A DNA stretch of 64,000 nt from Okeania sp. KiyG1 (GTDB taxonomy: Bacteria > Cyanobacteriota > Cyanobacteriia > Cyanobacteriales > Microcoleaceae). The notes beneath the pieces were generated by a model. The model was given only the letters and a program-made list of their open reading frames with translations, was not told where the DNA came from and searched no databases. How positions within the stretch are numbered: the first letter of the stretch is position 1; each line of letters opens with the position of its first letter. Positions 47,149 through 57,122 of the stretch are shown here, piece after piece. The DNA lies in the NCBI RefSeq assembly GCF_014132355.1, contig NZ_BLZO01000171.1, positions 1-64,000 of the forward strand, in the 5' to 3' direction. A program made the position numbers and the translations under genes.

Positions 47149-47817
47149 ATGTCATCTATTCCCATATTTCGAGACCGCACTGATGCGGGAGAAAAATTGG
47201 CTGAGGTTATTTTTTCAGATTTCTGTCAAATGAATTTGACTACTGAGTGGATGATTAAGCCTATTGTCTATGGTCTACCAAGAGGGGGGTTGCCAGTAGC
47301 AGTGATGGTTGCGCGTCGGTTGGGTTGTCCTTTGAGTGTGGTGGTGGCGAAGAAAATTACTTTACCGGATAATCCAGAATTGGCTCTTGGTGCTGTGACA
47401 GCGGATGGTTGTATAGTGTGGTCGAGGCACAAACCAAGGAATTTACAAGTCCAAAAGACTATAATTGAAAGAGCAAGGGAAAAAGCACAGTCTCAATTAG
47501 AATGTCTTAGTGGTGGAAAGCCTGAAGTTATTCCTCTAGGTAGGTTAGTAATTTTAGTTGATGACGGTATAGCTACGGGTATGACTATGATAGCTGCGTT
47601 AAAGTCTATTAAGTTGCAGAAGCCGAATGCTGTCTGGATATCTGTGCCAGTTGCTCCACCAGAATTGGTTAAATTTTTGGAAGATTGTTGCGATCGCTTA
47701 ATTGTATTGGAAACTCCTCGGCCTTTTTTGAGTGTGAGTCGATTTTATGCTGAGTTTTCTCAGGTGGAAATGGAGGTTGCTTTGGCTTGTCTCCAGCAAC
47801 AGACTGAATGGTTGTGA
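47149..47817 (+). CDS. Phosphoribosyltransferase family protein
   Basis: The protein has 222 residues. The PRPP-binding signature VILVDDGIATGMTM lies near residues 134-147, and the N-terminal YGLPRGGLPVAVMVARRLG is typical of the stand-alone phosphoribosyltransferase domain proteins often fused to or paired with hydrolases. It resembles proteins annotated only as phosphoribosyltransferase; the acceptor base is unknown. The ATG at 47149 lies just downstream of a family A repeat. Confidence 0.9.
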   Translation: MSSIPIFRDRTDAGEKLAEVIFSDFCQMNLTTEWMIKPIVYGLPRGGLPVAVMVARRLGCPLSVVVAKKITLPDNPELALGAVTADGCIVWSRHKPRNLQVQKTIIERAREKAQSQLECLSGGKPEVIPLGRLVILVDDGIATGMTMIAALKSIKLQKPNAVWISVPVAPPELVKFLEDCCDRLIVLETPRPFLSVSRFYAEFSQVEMEVALACLQQQTEWL

Positions 47818-47907
47818 GAATACAATTTTTTTTGATTTTGGATTACTATGCATTCTTTTTTTCTAGTAATTAATCGTAATTTTGTGATTTGATTTAATGC
47901 CAAAAAT

Positions 47908-48198
47908 ATGAGAATTTTACAACTGTGGTTTGAAAATATTAGGAGTGGTATACAGTATAATCCACCGGGCTTTATCGAGTTAATAATGTTAGTCTTTGCC
48001 ATAATATTACTATTGTGTTGGAGTGTTACAGATAAATGGCAATATTTAGTATTATGTCTGAGTTATGTAATGGGTTCTTCTATTTCTATTTTAGTTAGAG
48101 AAGCACTGACACCATCTCCTCAAATACAAGCTTCCCAATTTACAGCCGTACTATTATTAATTCTTAGCACTTTTAGTTTTGCTGATTTAATTCGTTAA
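47908..48198 (+). CDS. Small hydrophobic protein with about three membrane segments
   Basis: The protein has 96 residues. Hydrophobic runs are at about 22-40 (FIELIMLVFAIILLLCWSV), 46-64 and 76-93. It follows the phosphoribosyltransferase gene by 90 nt in the same direction, so it could be co-transcribed. I recognise no family. Codon use and length are compatible with a real gene, but no ribosome-binding site is clear. Confidence 0.5.
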   Translation: MRILQLWFENIRSGIQYNPPGFIELIMLVFAIILLLCWSVTDKWQYLVLCLSYVMGSSISILVREALTPSPQIQASQFTAVLLLILSTFSFADLIR

Positions 48199-48434
48199 AG
48201 AATAAACTTCTTACAAAATTCAAAATTAAATCTTTTTTCTTCCTGCTTGGTATATATATCTTTTCTATTTCCAGTTCCTAGCTTTTGGAATAAGTCTAAT
48301 ATTTGAAAGTTGTCGATTTGTTTGATCTTGATTTAATTAATACTTTTTGAGTTTTGATTGCTTGTTTGATTTAGAAATCTTAACAAAATTTGAAATTACT
48401 TTAGAGCTGATTTATAAACTAAAGTAATTGTTAA
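48199..48434. other. Short AT-rich intergenic part
   Basis: Nothing recognised. Confidence 0.4.
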
Positions 48435-48709
48435 TTAGGGCTTGCTGAAAAAGTCTGATGGGTAAGGGTAGGAGATAGGAGACAACCCACCCCTCGCCCC
48501 TCCTAGGAGGGGGAGGGGAAGAAAGGAGAAATGGAAATTTAGAGCAGGTAGGAGCTAAGTTTTGTCCCAAGATTTTTCTGCCCAACTATGCGCCTAAAAT
48601 ACTAACTTTTTGAGCCTTTTAGACTGAAATAGGCGCACTTTTTTCGACACAAAAAAGGCTAAATTATTTATATGTCAATGCTTTTAGATTTAATCAGCAA
48701 GCCCTAATT
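48435..48709 (+). mobile_element. Family B MITE-like repeat, well preserved
   Basis: It runs from TTAGGGCTTGCTGAAAAAG to TTAATCAGCAAGCCCTAA, about 275 bp. It contains a family D block (ACCCACCCCTCGCCCCTCC), GCCCAACTATGCGCCTAAAAT and GACTGAAATAGGCGCAC segments. Confidence 0.85.
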
Positions 48710-48753
48710 ATTAATTATTGAAATCACCTATCTTTTATACCATTTTGAAAAAA

Positions 48754-48904
48754 CTGGAGTTTAGACTAAATTCTATTTAATTGGCTGGAACCCTTAGTTT
48801 AGTAACCCTTTTCCCCTTTTATTTAAATAGACATCCGTTAAGTCTCAAATCCCATCAGGGTAATAGTTTGGTGGTTTGAGCTGTTCAATTAGTCTAAACT
48901 CCAG
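48754..48904. mobile_element. 151-bp inverted-repeat element (MITE)
   Basis: CTGGAGTTTAGACTAA at the left pairs with TTAGTCTAAACTCCAG at the right after one small mismatch region. GAAAAAA-type flanks on both sides could be a target duplication. Confidence 0.75.
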
Positions 48905-49441
48905 AAAAAAGAATGTTACGAATAGTTTGGTCAACAAAAATGGTTAAAGTCAGATGTTTATTTAGCAGAATAGAATTATTTTAGGGTCAAAAATGATAAT
49001 AATAGTTCTTTCTACTGACTATTGGCTACTAGAAACAGTTCAAGTATTTGTAGAAAACATTTATCAAATTGGCATTAGGAGTTTGAGAACTACGGAAAGA
49101 TAATTCAACAAGCCCTAATACTATTTCTCCATGAAGTTGCACTTAATAAAAGATAACAGCTATTAGTAAAATTCAGGTTTTGGTAAGAATTATTAAGCGC
49201 ATTGTTACAGATAAATAGTATAAGTATAACAATAAATTCAGCCTCTTAATATTTACTTTATAAATCAGTGGTTAGAGTGAAAATTTCAGACTGTTTTATT
49301 GAAAAAGTTACAAAAGAGAGATAATATATTTAATATAAGTGTTGAAAATTGTAGTATCACTAATAGTCAATAAATCTAATTCTATTAATGTCCTACTTTG
49401 TTGGTATTGAGTGAAATTTTTGTTACACCAGGAGAGGTAAA
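48905..49441. other. Intergenic, AT-rich
   Basis: A lone family B end (AACAAGCCCTAATA) lies at about 49107-49120. No gene is supported. Confidence 0.4.
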
Positions 49442-49766
49442 ATGAAGCAAAAAAATATAAAAAATATGACTTAGAGCAGAGAAAAAAGAACTCCAAGAGA
49501 GAGAAAGACAAATTAGATTAAAAGAACTAGAACTTGAAATAAATAAAAAAACTCCTTTATATAATACTGAAAAGTACAATTCACCAGAGAAACCAAATAA
49601 GTTTCAGTTGAAAAAACTGCTAAAGATAGGTGAATTTTTAGGGATTGTAGTGGGAGTAGTAGCAGCAGTTTATATTGGTTTTTGGGTGGGTAAAGCAGTT
49701 TTAGTAGTAGGGGTAGCTTGGGTAGGGTACAAAATTATATTTGGCCAAAATGATTCAGATAACTAG
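49442..49766 (+). pseudogene. Remnant of a coiled-coil membrane protein gene
   Basis: ATG AAG CAA AAA starts a short frame at 49442 that stops after ten codons. A different frame from about 49470 to the TAG at 49766 reads EKKELQERERQIRLKELELE, a coiled coil, and then KIGEFLGIVVGVVAAVYIGF and WVGKAVLVVGVAWVGYKII, two membrane-like segments. A one-base slip in an A run (CAAAAAAATA) would join them. The family is not recognised. It stands upstream of the dynamin-like genes and might have belonged to that locus. Confidence 0.5.
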
Positions 49767-49939
49767 AGCTTCTAAAAGCATTACCTTGCTTAATTTGATG
49801 CTTTTAATAATCTCTTTTCTTCTGTTTCCTAGTTATACAAAAGCTGAGAATACTTATTTCAAAATCAGGAAATAATAAATAGTATAAATTATCCCTTCAT
49901 CAAGTAATACTAATTAAATTAGTTATTAAGGATTAATCA

Positions 49940-50323
49940 ATGAATAACCAAAATAGTCATTCACTAGAGTCTGACTTATAAAAGGTAGTCAGAGCTCGTT
50001 ATGAGATTTCTGAGAACCTGAGAAATATTATTGATTAAAGTTACGAAAAAGAATTGATTAAGTATTTGCCAAAATTAGCAGATTCACAATGGGAAGAGAT
50101 TCATCAAACAGTAATATAATGCTTTAAAGATTATGAACGAGAAGTAATGAAGCGAATTAATGATGATATTGAATCACGCCGTCCAGAATTAGATAATTTA
50201 GTTAAGCAAAAAGAGTCTAGTGAAATTAATCAAGAAAAAGAGGTAAAGCGTCTCCAAAGTTTAGATGCTGATGTATTATCTGAATGTCGTAATATTGAGT
50301 TGATTTACAATTATTTAGTCTGA
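49940..50323 (+). pseudogene. Relic of a third dynamin-like gene, GTPase core deleted
   Basis: MNNQNSHSLESDL then KVVRARYEISENLRNIID resembles the N-terminus of the protein at 50509 (IQDLERVAKVRAEVAASLST). After a stop, EKELIKYLPKLADSQWEEIH, ERINDDIESRRPELDNLV-like text (actual MKRINDDIESRRPELDN), and VKQKESSEINQEKEVKRLQ mirror its C-terminus (KKELVKHLPEVANEQWQPIY). About 550 residues in between are missing, and in-frame stops occur at about 49979, 50036 and 50118. Confidence 0.8.
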
Positions 50324-50508
50324 GAGTGTAGGAGAAATTAAAAAAGCAGTCAAAACTCAGTACTCAGCACTCAGCAGTAAACGTTTAGAAGGGGACTATT
50401 ACCTCTCCACGCACCTTCCGGCTTATAGAAACCGGGGATTTAAACCAGAGCTACTAAAAGCTGATAGCTGAATGCTAATTAAAACAAAACTTATTTATTC
50501 AAATCAAA

Positions 50509-52587
50509 ATGAGTCACAAAATAGAAGCAGAAAATTTTATCCAAGATTTAGAAAGAGTAGCTAAAGTTCGAGCCGAAGTAGCTGCTAGTTTATCTACAAT
50601 AGCTGAAACTTTAGAAAAAGCAGAATCAGAAGGTAAAAATACTTCTGGAAAATTAGGTTTAGAGAGAGAAATAGAAGATATTAAAAATGCTGGCAAAAAT
50701 CTCCGCCTAGGCGTTTTTCGTCTGATGGTATTGGGAGATATGAAACGGGGAAAAAGCACATTTCTTAACGCTTTAATAGGTGAAAATATTTTACCTAGCG
50801 ATGTTAATCCCTGTACAGCATTATTAACTGTATTAAAATTTGGACCAGAAAAAAAAGTTACTATACATTTTAATGATGGAAAAAAACCTCTGTCACTAGA
50901 TTTTAAGAACTTCAAACGAAACTATACAATTGACCCAGCAGAGGCAAAAAGATTAGAACAAGAAAAAAAACAAGCATTTCCTGATATTGATTATGCAGTG
51001 GTTGAATATCCCCTACCAATTTTAGAAAAAGGCATAGAAATTGTTGATAGTCCTGGTTTAAATGATACAGAAGCAAGGAATGAATTATCTCTTGGTTATA
51101 TCAATAATTGTCATGCTATTTTATTTGTGATGAGAGCAACTCAACCTTGTACTTTAGGAGAACGTCGCTATCTAGAAAATTATATTAAAGGTAGAGGGTT
51201 GAGCGTCTTCTTTTTAATTAATGCTTGGGACCAAGTACAAGAGAGTTTAATTGACCCAGATGACCGAGAAGAATTAGAAGAAGCAGAGATAAGATTAAGA
51301 AGAGTTTTTCAAGCTAACCTCAATGAGTATTGTATAGAAGAAAATAAAAATATCTATCAAGAAAGAGTTTTTGAGCTATCTTCAATTCTGGCATTAAGAA
51401 GGCGGTTAAAAAATCCTTCAGCTTCTCTAGAAGGAACAGGTTTTCCAGAATTTTTTGGTGCATTAAATAAATTTTTGACTCAGGAAAGAGCAGCTCAAGA
51501 ATTTCGGCAAGCAAAAACTTTAGCAGCTCAAACAGATAGTCATTTACAAGAGGCGATCGCTCGTCGTACTCCTTTATTAGAACAGAATATTGAAGAGCTA
51601 AAAAATAAGATTAATTCTGTCGCACCAGAGTTTCATAAACTTGCTGAAATTCGCGACCAATTTCAGTCAGAAATTAGAACAGTTCGAGATAGAGAAGCGA
51701 CTGAAATTGCTAATTCTTTTCGTTCTTATATCCTCGACCTGGAACATACTTTTGAATCAGATTTTTTGCGTTATCAACCAGATATGAAATTTCTCGATTT
51801 TATTAACCCTGGCAAAAGAGAAGCTTTTGAAATAGAACTAAAAAAAGGATTTGAACAATATATTAGTGATAAATTAGCAGCATGGACTATTACTGTTGAA
51901 AATAAGATGGATGCAGCATTTTTACAACTTTCTCGAAGAGCTGCTCATTATGGTGCTTCTTATACAAAAGTCACAGATAAAATCACTGAAAAATTAACAG
52001 GAAAAAAAGTTAAATCTTTCCCTTCTATTTCCACTGAAGATAACGCTCCTAGTTGGGCAAAATGGGCTATGGGATTATTTTCATTAGCTAGGGGTAATAT
52101 CGCAGGTATTGCCATGGCCGGAGCTGGTTTTGATTGGAAAAATATCTTGCTAAATTTATTGGCTGTAGGAGGAATATATACAGCAATTACTTTCTTTACA
52201 GGGATAACTTTAGGACCTATTGGTTTAGCTTTGTTAGGTTTAGGTGTGGGTGTAATGCAGGCAGATGAAGCACGGAAAAAAGTAGTTCAAATAGCGAAAA
52301 AAGAGTTGGTCAAACATTTACCTGAAGTAGCAAATGAACAGTGGCAACCTATTTATGATGCCATTAAAGAATGTTTTGATACTTATGAAGGGGAAGTAAA
52401 AGAAAGGATAGATGATGATATTAAATCTCGGAAGTCGGAATTAGATAATTTGCTGAAGCAAAAACAGGAACAAGAAATTAATAATGATTCAGAATTAGCT
52501 CGTTTTCAACAGTTAGAAGCTGATGTGTCATCTGAGTATCAAAAAATAGCTGCTGTTTATCAGGATTTTCTAGAAGCAATGATTTAA
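50509..52587 (+). CDS. Bacterial dynamin-like GTPase A
   Basis: The protein has 692 residues. An N-terminal helical part (1-68) precedes the GTPase domain: P-loop GDMKRGKS (76-83), the T of NPCTALLT (G2), DSPG (180-183, G3) and NAWD (238-241, G4). A long helical stalk follows (about 340-520), then a hydrophobic paddle-like segment (about 540-590: LLAVGGIYTAITFFTGITLG) and a C-terminal coiled coil. Such proteins bind and remodel membranes using GTP. Several bacterial dynamins work as pairs encoded side by side; the partner is probably the gene at 57123. ATG 50509 has no strong ribosome-binding site. Confidence 0.9.
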   Translation: MSHKIEAENFIQDLERVAKVRAEVAASLSTIAETLEKAESEGKNTSGKLGLEREIEDIKNAGKNLRLGVFRLMVLGDMKRGKSTFLNALIGENILPSDVNPCTALLTVLKFGPEKKVTIHFNDGKKPLSLDFKNFKRNYTIDPAEAKRLEQEKKQAFPDIDYAVVEYPLPILEKGIEIVDSPGLNDTEARNELSLGYINNCHAILFVMRATQPCTLGERRYLENYIKGRGLSVFFLINAWDQVQESLIDPDDREELEEAEIRLRRVFQANLNEYCIEENKNIYQERVFELSSILALRRRLKNPSASLEGTGFPEFFGALNKFLTQERAAQEFRQAKTLAAQTDSHLQEAIARRTPLLEQNIEELKNKINSVAPEFHKLAEIRDQFQSEIRTVRDREATEIANSFRSYILDLEHTFESDFLRYQPDMKFLDFINPGKREAFEIELKKGFEQYISDKLAAWTITVENKMDAAFLQLSRRAAHYGASYTKVTDKITEKLTGKKVKSFPSISTEDNAPSWAKWAMGLFSLARGNIAGIAMAGAGFDWKNILLNLLAVGGIYTAITFFTGITLGPIGLALLGLGVGVMQADEARKKVVQIAKKELVKHLPEVANEQWQPIYDAIKECFDTYEGEVKERIDDDIKSRKSELDNLLKQKQEQEINNDSELARFQQLEADVSSEYQKIAAVYQDFLEAMI

Positions 52588-52757
52588 AGAGGGAAAACCA
52601 AAATTTGACAAAAGCAGCAGCTTTTAACAAACGAGACAAATTTATGCGATTTTGATTTAAATAGACTACATAGAACCTGTCTTAAAGGCAGCAGGAGTTT
52701 CGAGAGTTGAGGGCAGAAGTTAGCTGTTTGATTAAAGTGAAAAATATTATAAGCAGT
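52588..52757. other. Short spacer after dynamin A
   Basis: Nothing recognised. Confidence 0.4.
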
Positions 52758-52996
52758 TCATTAATGGATATGGATAATGGATAATGGATAATTGATAATT
52801 ACCTCTGGTTAAAACCGCTACGGAATTGAATATAAGGAGATATTATTTCTTCTCTTGGTCGATTGGATATGGCGAGGAGACCGCTCTTATCAGAGCCGCT
52901 CCGCTTTTAGCGCAGCTTTGCGATAGCAAACGCCATCCCTCGACCGCTTTTTCCCCTTAAAAGGGGAGGCTTCAAGGCGCGAATTATTTAATTATT
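52758..52996 (+). repeat. Family A repeat, copy 5
   Basis: It runs from TTCATTAATGGATATGG, through GGTTAAAACCGCTACGG, CTTGGTCGATTGGATATGGC, GCCATCCCTCGACCGC and AAGGGGAGGCTTCAAGG, to TTAATTATTAATAATAG. It carries an extended core with CTCTTATCAGAGCCGCTCCG. Confidence 0.85.
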
Positions 52997-53042
52997 AATA
53001 ATAGAGTTGTTGGGAAATAAGGTAAAATGATTCAAGAATAAA

Positions 53043-53890
53043 TTGGCCAGGAAAATGCTAAATATTGAACGAGCCTTAAAACAAGACAGGTTACTCAGAG
53101 CATTAACAGGATTAAACCATAAAGCATTTGAATCTTTGTTGAAGTCCTTTAATCAAATATATGAGCAAGCATTGCACTCAAAACCTCGTCAACGGTCTGT
53201 TGGAGGAGGCCGTAAGGCTCGTTTACGCACCACTCAAGATAAATTATTCTACATTCTCTTCTACTTTAAATGTTATCCAACCTTTGATGTGGCCAGCATC
53301 TTGTTTGATATTGATATTGGGTTAATCGTTTACAACCTATATTAGAAGCTGCCCTGGGAGAAAAAAAAGTACTACCCGAGCGTCAAATTAATTGTGTCCA
53401 AGTATTTATAGAGCGTTTCCCTGGAGTAGAACGAGTAATTATGGATGGCACAGAACGGCCAGTGCAACGACCCACTGACTCAGAAAAACAAAAACTGAAT
53501 TATTCGGGAAAAAAAACGTCATACTCGCAAACATCTAGCAGCAGTAGACCAAAACAAGCAAGTGTTAGTATTAACTCAGGCACGAGAAGGAAAGTTACAT
53601 TCAGGAAAAGTTCCATGACTCAGAAAAGCTAATAGGAAATATACCGGTCGTGATACCAATTGAAGTGGATAGTGGTTTTCAAGGTATTCAACACCAGTAT
53701 GAAAATATCCGTATCCCACATAAAAAGCCGAAGGGAGGGCAATTAAGTGAGCAACAAAAATCGGAAAATAAGAAATTGAGCCAATCAAGGGTGATATGTG
53801 AAAACGCCTTTGCGGGTGTTAAACGTTATGGAGCTGTCAGCCAAATTTACCGTAATCACAAGAATGATTTTGATGACAAACGGTCTATAC
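53043..53890 (+). pseudogene. IS5-like DDE transposase, frameshifted and 3'-truncated
   Basis: Frames in order: LNIERALKQDRLLRALTGLN and the helix-turn-helix part (53043-53340); GEKKVLPERQINCVQVFIER with MDGTERPVQRP (first Asp, about 53440); VVIPIEVDSGFQGIQHQYE (second Asp, about 53660); SRVICENAFAGVKRYGAVSQ (Glu, about 53790). All three acidic DDE residues are present but spread over at least three frames. The C-terminus ends at RNHKNDFDDK, where it meets a group II intron fragment. It has the shape of IS5-group (DDE_Tnp_4-like) transposases. Confidence 0.8.
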
Positions 53891-55079
53891 CAGATGTATC
53901 CTTGCCCTGATTTTCTTGAGTGACTCGTTTTACAGACAGTAGCGTATTGGAGAGGCTGCGTAACATGAGTTTCTGTAAGTTTCTCACTTGTTTCCATTCA
54001 CCGCTTTGAGTTGCCCGATAAATCCTTTGTCTGAGATTCCTAACGGTCTTGTTAACTTTGTCCCATTTGATGGAGTGCCAGTCAACGAGTCCATTCTTTG
54101 GTTCAGTTATCATTATTGATTCCAACTTGCACTTCGGTTTGGTTTCTTTACTCTGATTTATCGTTTGTGACCATACAGAAGTCTGCTACCTTTCGGTATA
54201 AGGCAAATTTAGTAGCCGAAGGCTTCTCGAAGAGTACCTTTATCTCTTGCATTACCAAGAGCATTTGCTTTTTCTGTTTTCCTTTACCCTCTGAATATTC
54301 CGTCTCCCTTTCGGTTGACCTACTTTAAGCTTCGACTTTTGCTTAAAGAATCCATAGGGTTTACCAAGAAGTTCCATGTGCTTAACTTTCGATTTAGTTA
54401 GGGTCTACGAACTGTTCTGACATCTCCACGACGTGACGCTTTGTAAATCCGATGAATGCAACTTAAAGACACATCTTTGGGCTTTTCGCCAGTTGATGTC
54501 CCTCCATCCATACATCGGCTTTGGTTCCGTGTTCATAACTTGACATTGCTACTTGTAGCTTTACATTCGGTATTACCGTGAGTCCGTCTGCATATCCTCA
54601 TCATTACAATGAGGCGTTGGCAATTGAGCTCAATCTTTCCCATCTATTACCTACACCTGTGGTAGATTTTCCGTCTTAGCTGACTACTTAATCAATCGAC
54701 CTTGACTAAGAGTAATAAATGGGTTACTTCGTTCCAAATGACCATTGGTTTGTTCCTTTAGGATGATACTTTCCGCCTATATTCGGGAAACACATATCAG
54801 ATTGAGAAATGACCTCTCTGATTCCCTTAGTTTTTGCCCTTTTGGGACTCAAGCGTGTATCAACCTATTTCACTGGTTTTCACTCAAGACGGTTCGGATG
54901 TATCTTTGTATTTCTATCCATAGGAACTTGCTGAGGTGGCATTGACTCTAGGTTGAGTTACCTTTACCCTTTCATCCCTGCTTCAAAGATTGATGGCTAG
55001 TCGCTACCTTGAGGGAAAGTGCTTTCACTCCTGTGTCTGGAGGACTGGACTTGATTTTTCGTTTGATACTTGCTCGCAC
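53890..55079 (-). mobile_element. 5' part of a group II intron with the N-terminus of its reverse transcriptase
   Basis: On the minus strand GTGCGAGCAAG at 55079 fits a group II intron 5' boundary. About 950 nt of frame-less, structured-looking RNA follows. Then the intron-encoded protein starts at 54125: MESIMITEPKNGLVDWHSIK, VRNLRQRIYRATQSGEWKQV, LQKLMLRSLSNTLLSVKRVT and ENQGKDTSGID. This is the usual N-terminus of LtrA-type reverse transcriptase-maturases. It stops at the junction with the IS5-like transposase; domains V and VI and the rest of the protein are missing. Confidence 0.8.
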
Positions 55080-55142
55080 CAGTATGGTTATTTAGTTGTC
55101 ATCTGTTGAGGTAAAAAGTGCGAACTCTACCTTATCGGTTAC

Positions 55143-56425
55143 TCAACACAAGCCAATCATCCCCCTATTTCTAGGTTTCGACTGAACGAATCGCACCAAT
55201 GCATGAGAAGTGGGTTCCCACCTAGAAATAACTCTAAATTCCCTACCATATTTCTCGCATTTAGCCTCAGTTAAAGTCCTAAATTCCCTCCATCCTAAGT
55301 CGCTGATTGCTTTAGCGCTCCTTACGGTCTCTTGGTGCGCGTTCCCTTGCGCCTGTCGGCGACGCGGGGTCGCACCGCTTTTTAACCATGCCAGAAACAT
55401 TTCCTTCGGACTGCTTCCCTACGGGATGCTACGCAAACGCAAACAAGTCTTCTAAAACAATAGTGTCGTATTTTTTGAACCAAATTAGTTGATAATTTGT
55501 GCAGAAAATCCGTTCTAATATCTTTAATTTTGCCATGTTTGCGCAGCATGACCTAGGAAAGTTTAGCTATTCTTAATCTACGTTTTTCACGAGGTTTACT
55601 GCCTTTTTCTGTCTTGGCAAATTTACGCTGGAATTTAGCTAACTTTTTGAGGTTGTTTTTCAGGGGTTTGGGAGCATTGATTTTATCTCCGTTACTCAAG
55701 GCTGCAAAAGTTGAAATACCTAAATCAATGCCTATTGATTTGTTAGTTTTAGTCAACAGTTCAGGATTTATTTCTGCTACAAAGCTGGCAAAGTAGCGAT
55801 TAGCTGAATCTTTGATTATTGTTAGAGAACTGGGTTCAGTAGGCAATTTTCGCTTACCAACTATTTTAATCTTACCTACCTTTGGTAAACAGGTTTTATC
55901 TTGACCAATTTTGTAATTAGCACCTACAAATCTTGCAGTTTGCTTTGACTTTCTACTCTTGAATTTAGGTGGTTGTAAGGGTGCCATTCGTCAGCTATGC
56001 GTCAGCAAACGGCCGTTTGCTTCGCATACTTCGCAGGCGTCCCTACTCCTTTTCGTTTACCTTTACAACTATCAAAAAAGTTTTTGTAAGCTTGGTCTAA
56101 ATCCTTGAGAGACTGTTGTAATGGAGTAGATGCAACTTCCTTTAACCAAAGTAATTCAAGCTTTGCTTGAGTAATGAATTGTTTAGTTAACTCCACATAG
56201 CTAGGTTTCTTTTGGCCGTTAGAATATAGTTGATTACAATGTGAATCGCGTACTATTCCAAACATATCTACAACAACCAAATAGTTGATTTAATTTGGTT
56301 ATTTGAATATGATTTGGATAGATGTGGTACTTGTATCTAGACTTCAATGTTTTTGGCCTGTCACTAACATTAAGTGATTTCATTGTAGCACTGGTTGGCA
56401 TTCCCATACGACACCAAATCTGCAT
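55143..56425 (-). pseudogene. TnpB of the F3 lineage, copy 2, in at least four pieces
   Basis: Pieces in order on the minus strand: LKSRYKYHIYPNHIQITKLN and FGCCRYVWN (from about 56360), VELTKQFITQAKLELLWLKE (56200), PKVGKIKIVGKRKLP and RuvC-I SIGIDLGISTFAALSNGD (55990-55560), and ISDLGWREFRTLTEAKCEKY with ISRWEPTS (55300-55190). It is interrupted by repeats at 55990-56045 (TCAGCAAACGGCCGTTTGC), 55537-55558 and 55310-55385 (GGTGCGCGTTCCC and GACGCGGGGTCGCACC). The zinc ribbon is lost before the group II intron begins. Confidence 0.83.
55537..55558 (-). mobile_element. 22-bp micro-element with an empty site in the paralogue
   Basis: Read on the minus strand TCCTAGGTCATGCTGCGCAA plus AC is inserted between AAACTT and ATGGCAAAATT. 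Copy 1 of this tnpB (4755-4775) reads AAGTTCCATGGAAAATT without it. Confidence 0.75.
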
Positions 56426-56502
56426 ATTATGGTGCGGGTATAAATGCCAACATTAGATAAATTAGACTTTATTTAAAATCTAAAAACTCAGACGTTATAG
56501 TT

Positions 56503-57072
56503 ATGACTACAACAGAAGCTACTACAACAGAAGCAGCTTTCCTGCTTAATATTTCAACAGGTAGATTACGAACACTACTGAATCAAGGCCGCGTTATAGG
56601 TGCTCAGAAAGTCAAAAGACTGTGGAAGATTCCTCTCAATCATCGTGGAATGCCAGAGATTAAACCAGGTCGTCGCGGTCCCAAAGGTACTTGGAACAAA
56701 AATCTACGCTCGGGTAATACTTTTATTCATGTTTTACGAAAGACTATTGACTATAACCGAGACCATGGAACTTCTCATCCAGCAATTGCCGTGAAAGTTG
56801 GAGATAAAAAATATTATTGCCACGCCCTGAAAATTGATGGACCTTGCCAAATCGTCTATCAACCTCATCAACCTAATAGAAGTCAAGCCGGGGGTGCTCG
56901 TCTGTGGATTGAAGTGGAACCAGAACATATAGTAGAGCGAGTATACTTCTGTGATGGAGATTATGGTCCACCTCCTGAAGTGGTTGAGCAGAGGGCAATA
57001 TTGAAAAATAAATATCAAAAAAATAAAAAATTAAAACAGAGAAAGTCAAAAATTAGAGGAAAAAGGAAATAA
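56503..57072 (+). CDS. Helix-turn-helix protein with a basic tail, upstream of dynamin B
   Basis: The protein has 189 residues. Residues 8-45 (AAFLLNISTGRLRTLLNQGR then KVKRLWKIP) look like an excisionase/MerR-type winged helix-turn-helix. The middle (about 68-155) has conserved-looking hydrophobic strands (AIAVKVGDKKYYCHALKI, GARLWIEVEPEHIVERVYF) of unknown fold. The C-terminal 25 residues are highly basic (KYQKNKKLKQRKSKIRGKRK). It ends 50 nt before the dynamin B start in the same direction, so the two are probably co-transcribed and this protein could regulate them. That role is inference. Confidence 0.75.
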   Translation: MTTTEATTTEAAFLLNISTGRLRTLLNQGRVIGAQKVKRLWKIPLNHRGMPEIKPGRRGPKGTWNKNLRSGNTFIHVLRKTIDYNRDHGTSHPAIAVKVGDKKYYCHALKIDGPCQIVYQPHQPNRSQAGGARLWIEVEPEHIVERVYFCDGDYGPPPEVVEQRAILKNKYQKNKKLKQRKSKIRGKRK

Positions 57073-57122
57073 TAAAATTAATTAGATAACATAGTTTGGC
57101 TATAAATAAGGATAAGTGAGAA

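Noticed and set aside
50514-50915. 133-codon minus-strand frame
   Set aside because: Antisense of the dynamin A GTPase domain, no independent support.
53995-55070. Protein-coding genes on either strand in the group II intron region
   Set aside because: The frames are short, lack family resemblance and are explained by ribozyme RNA sequence.
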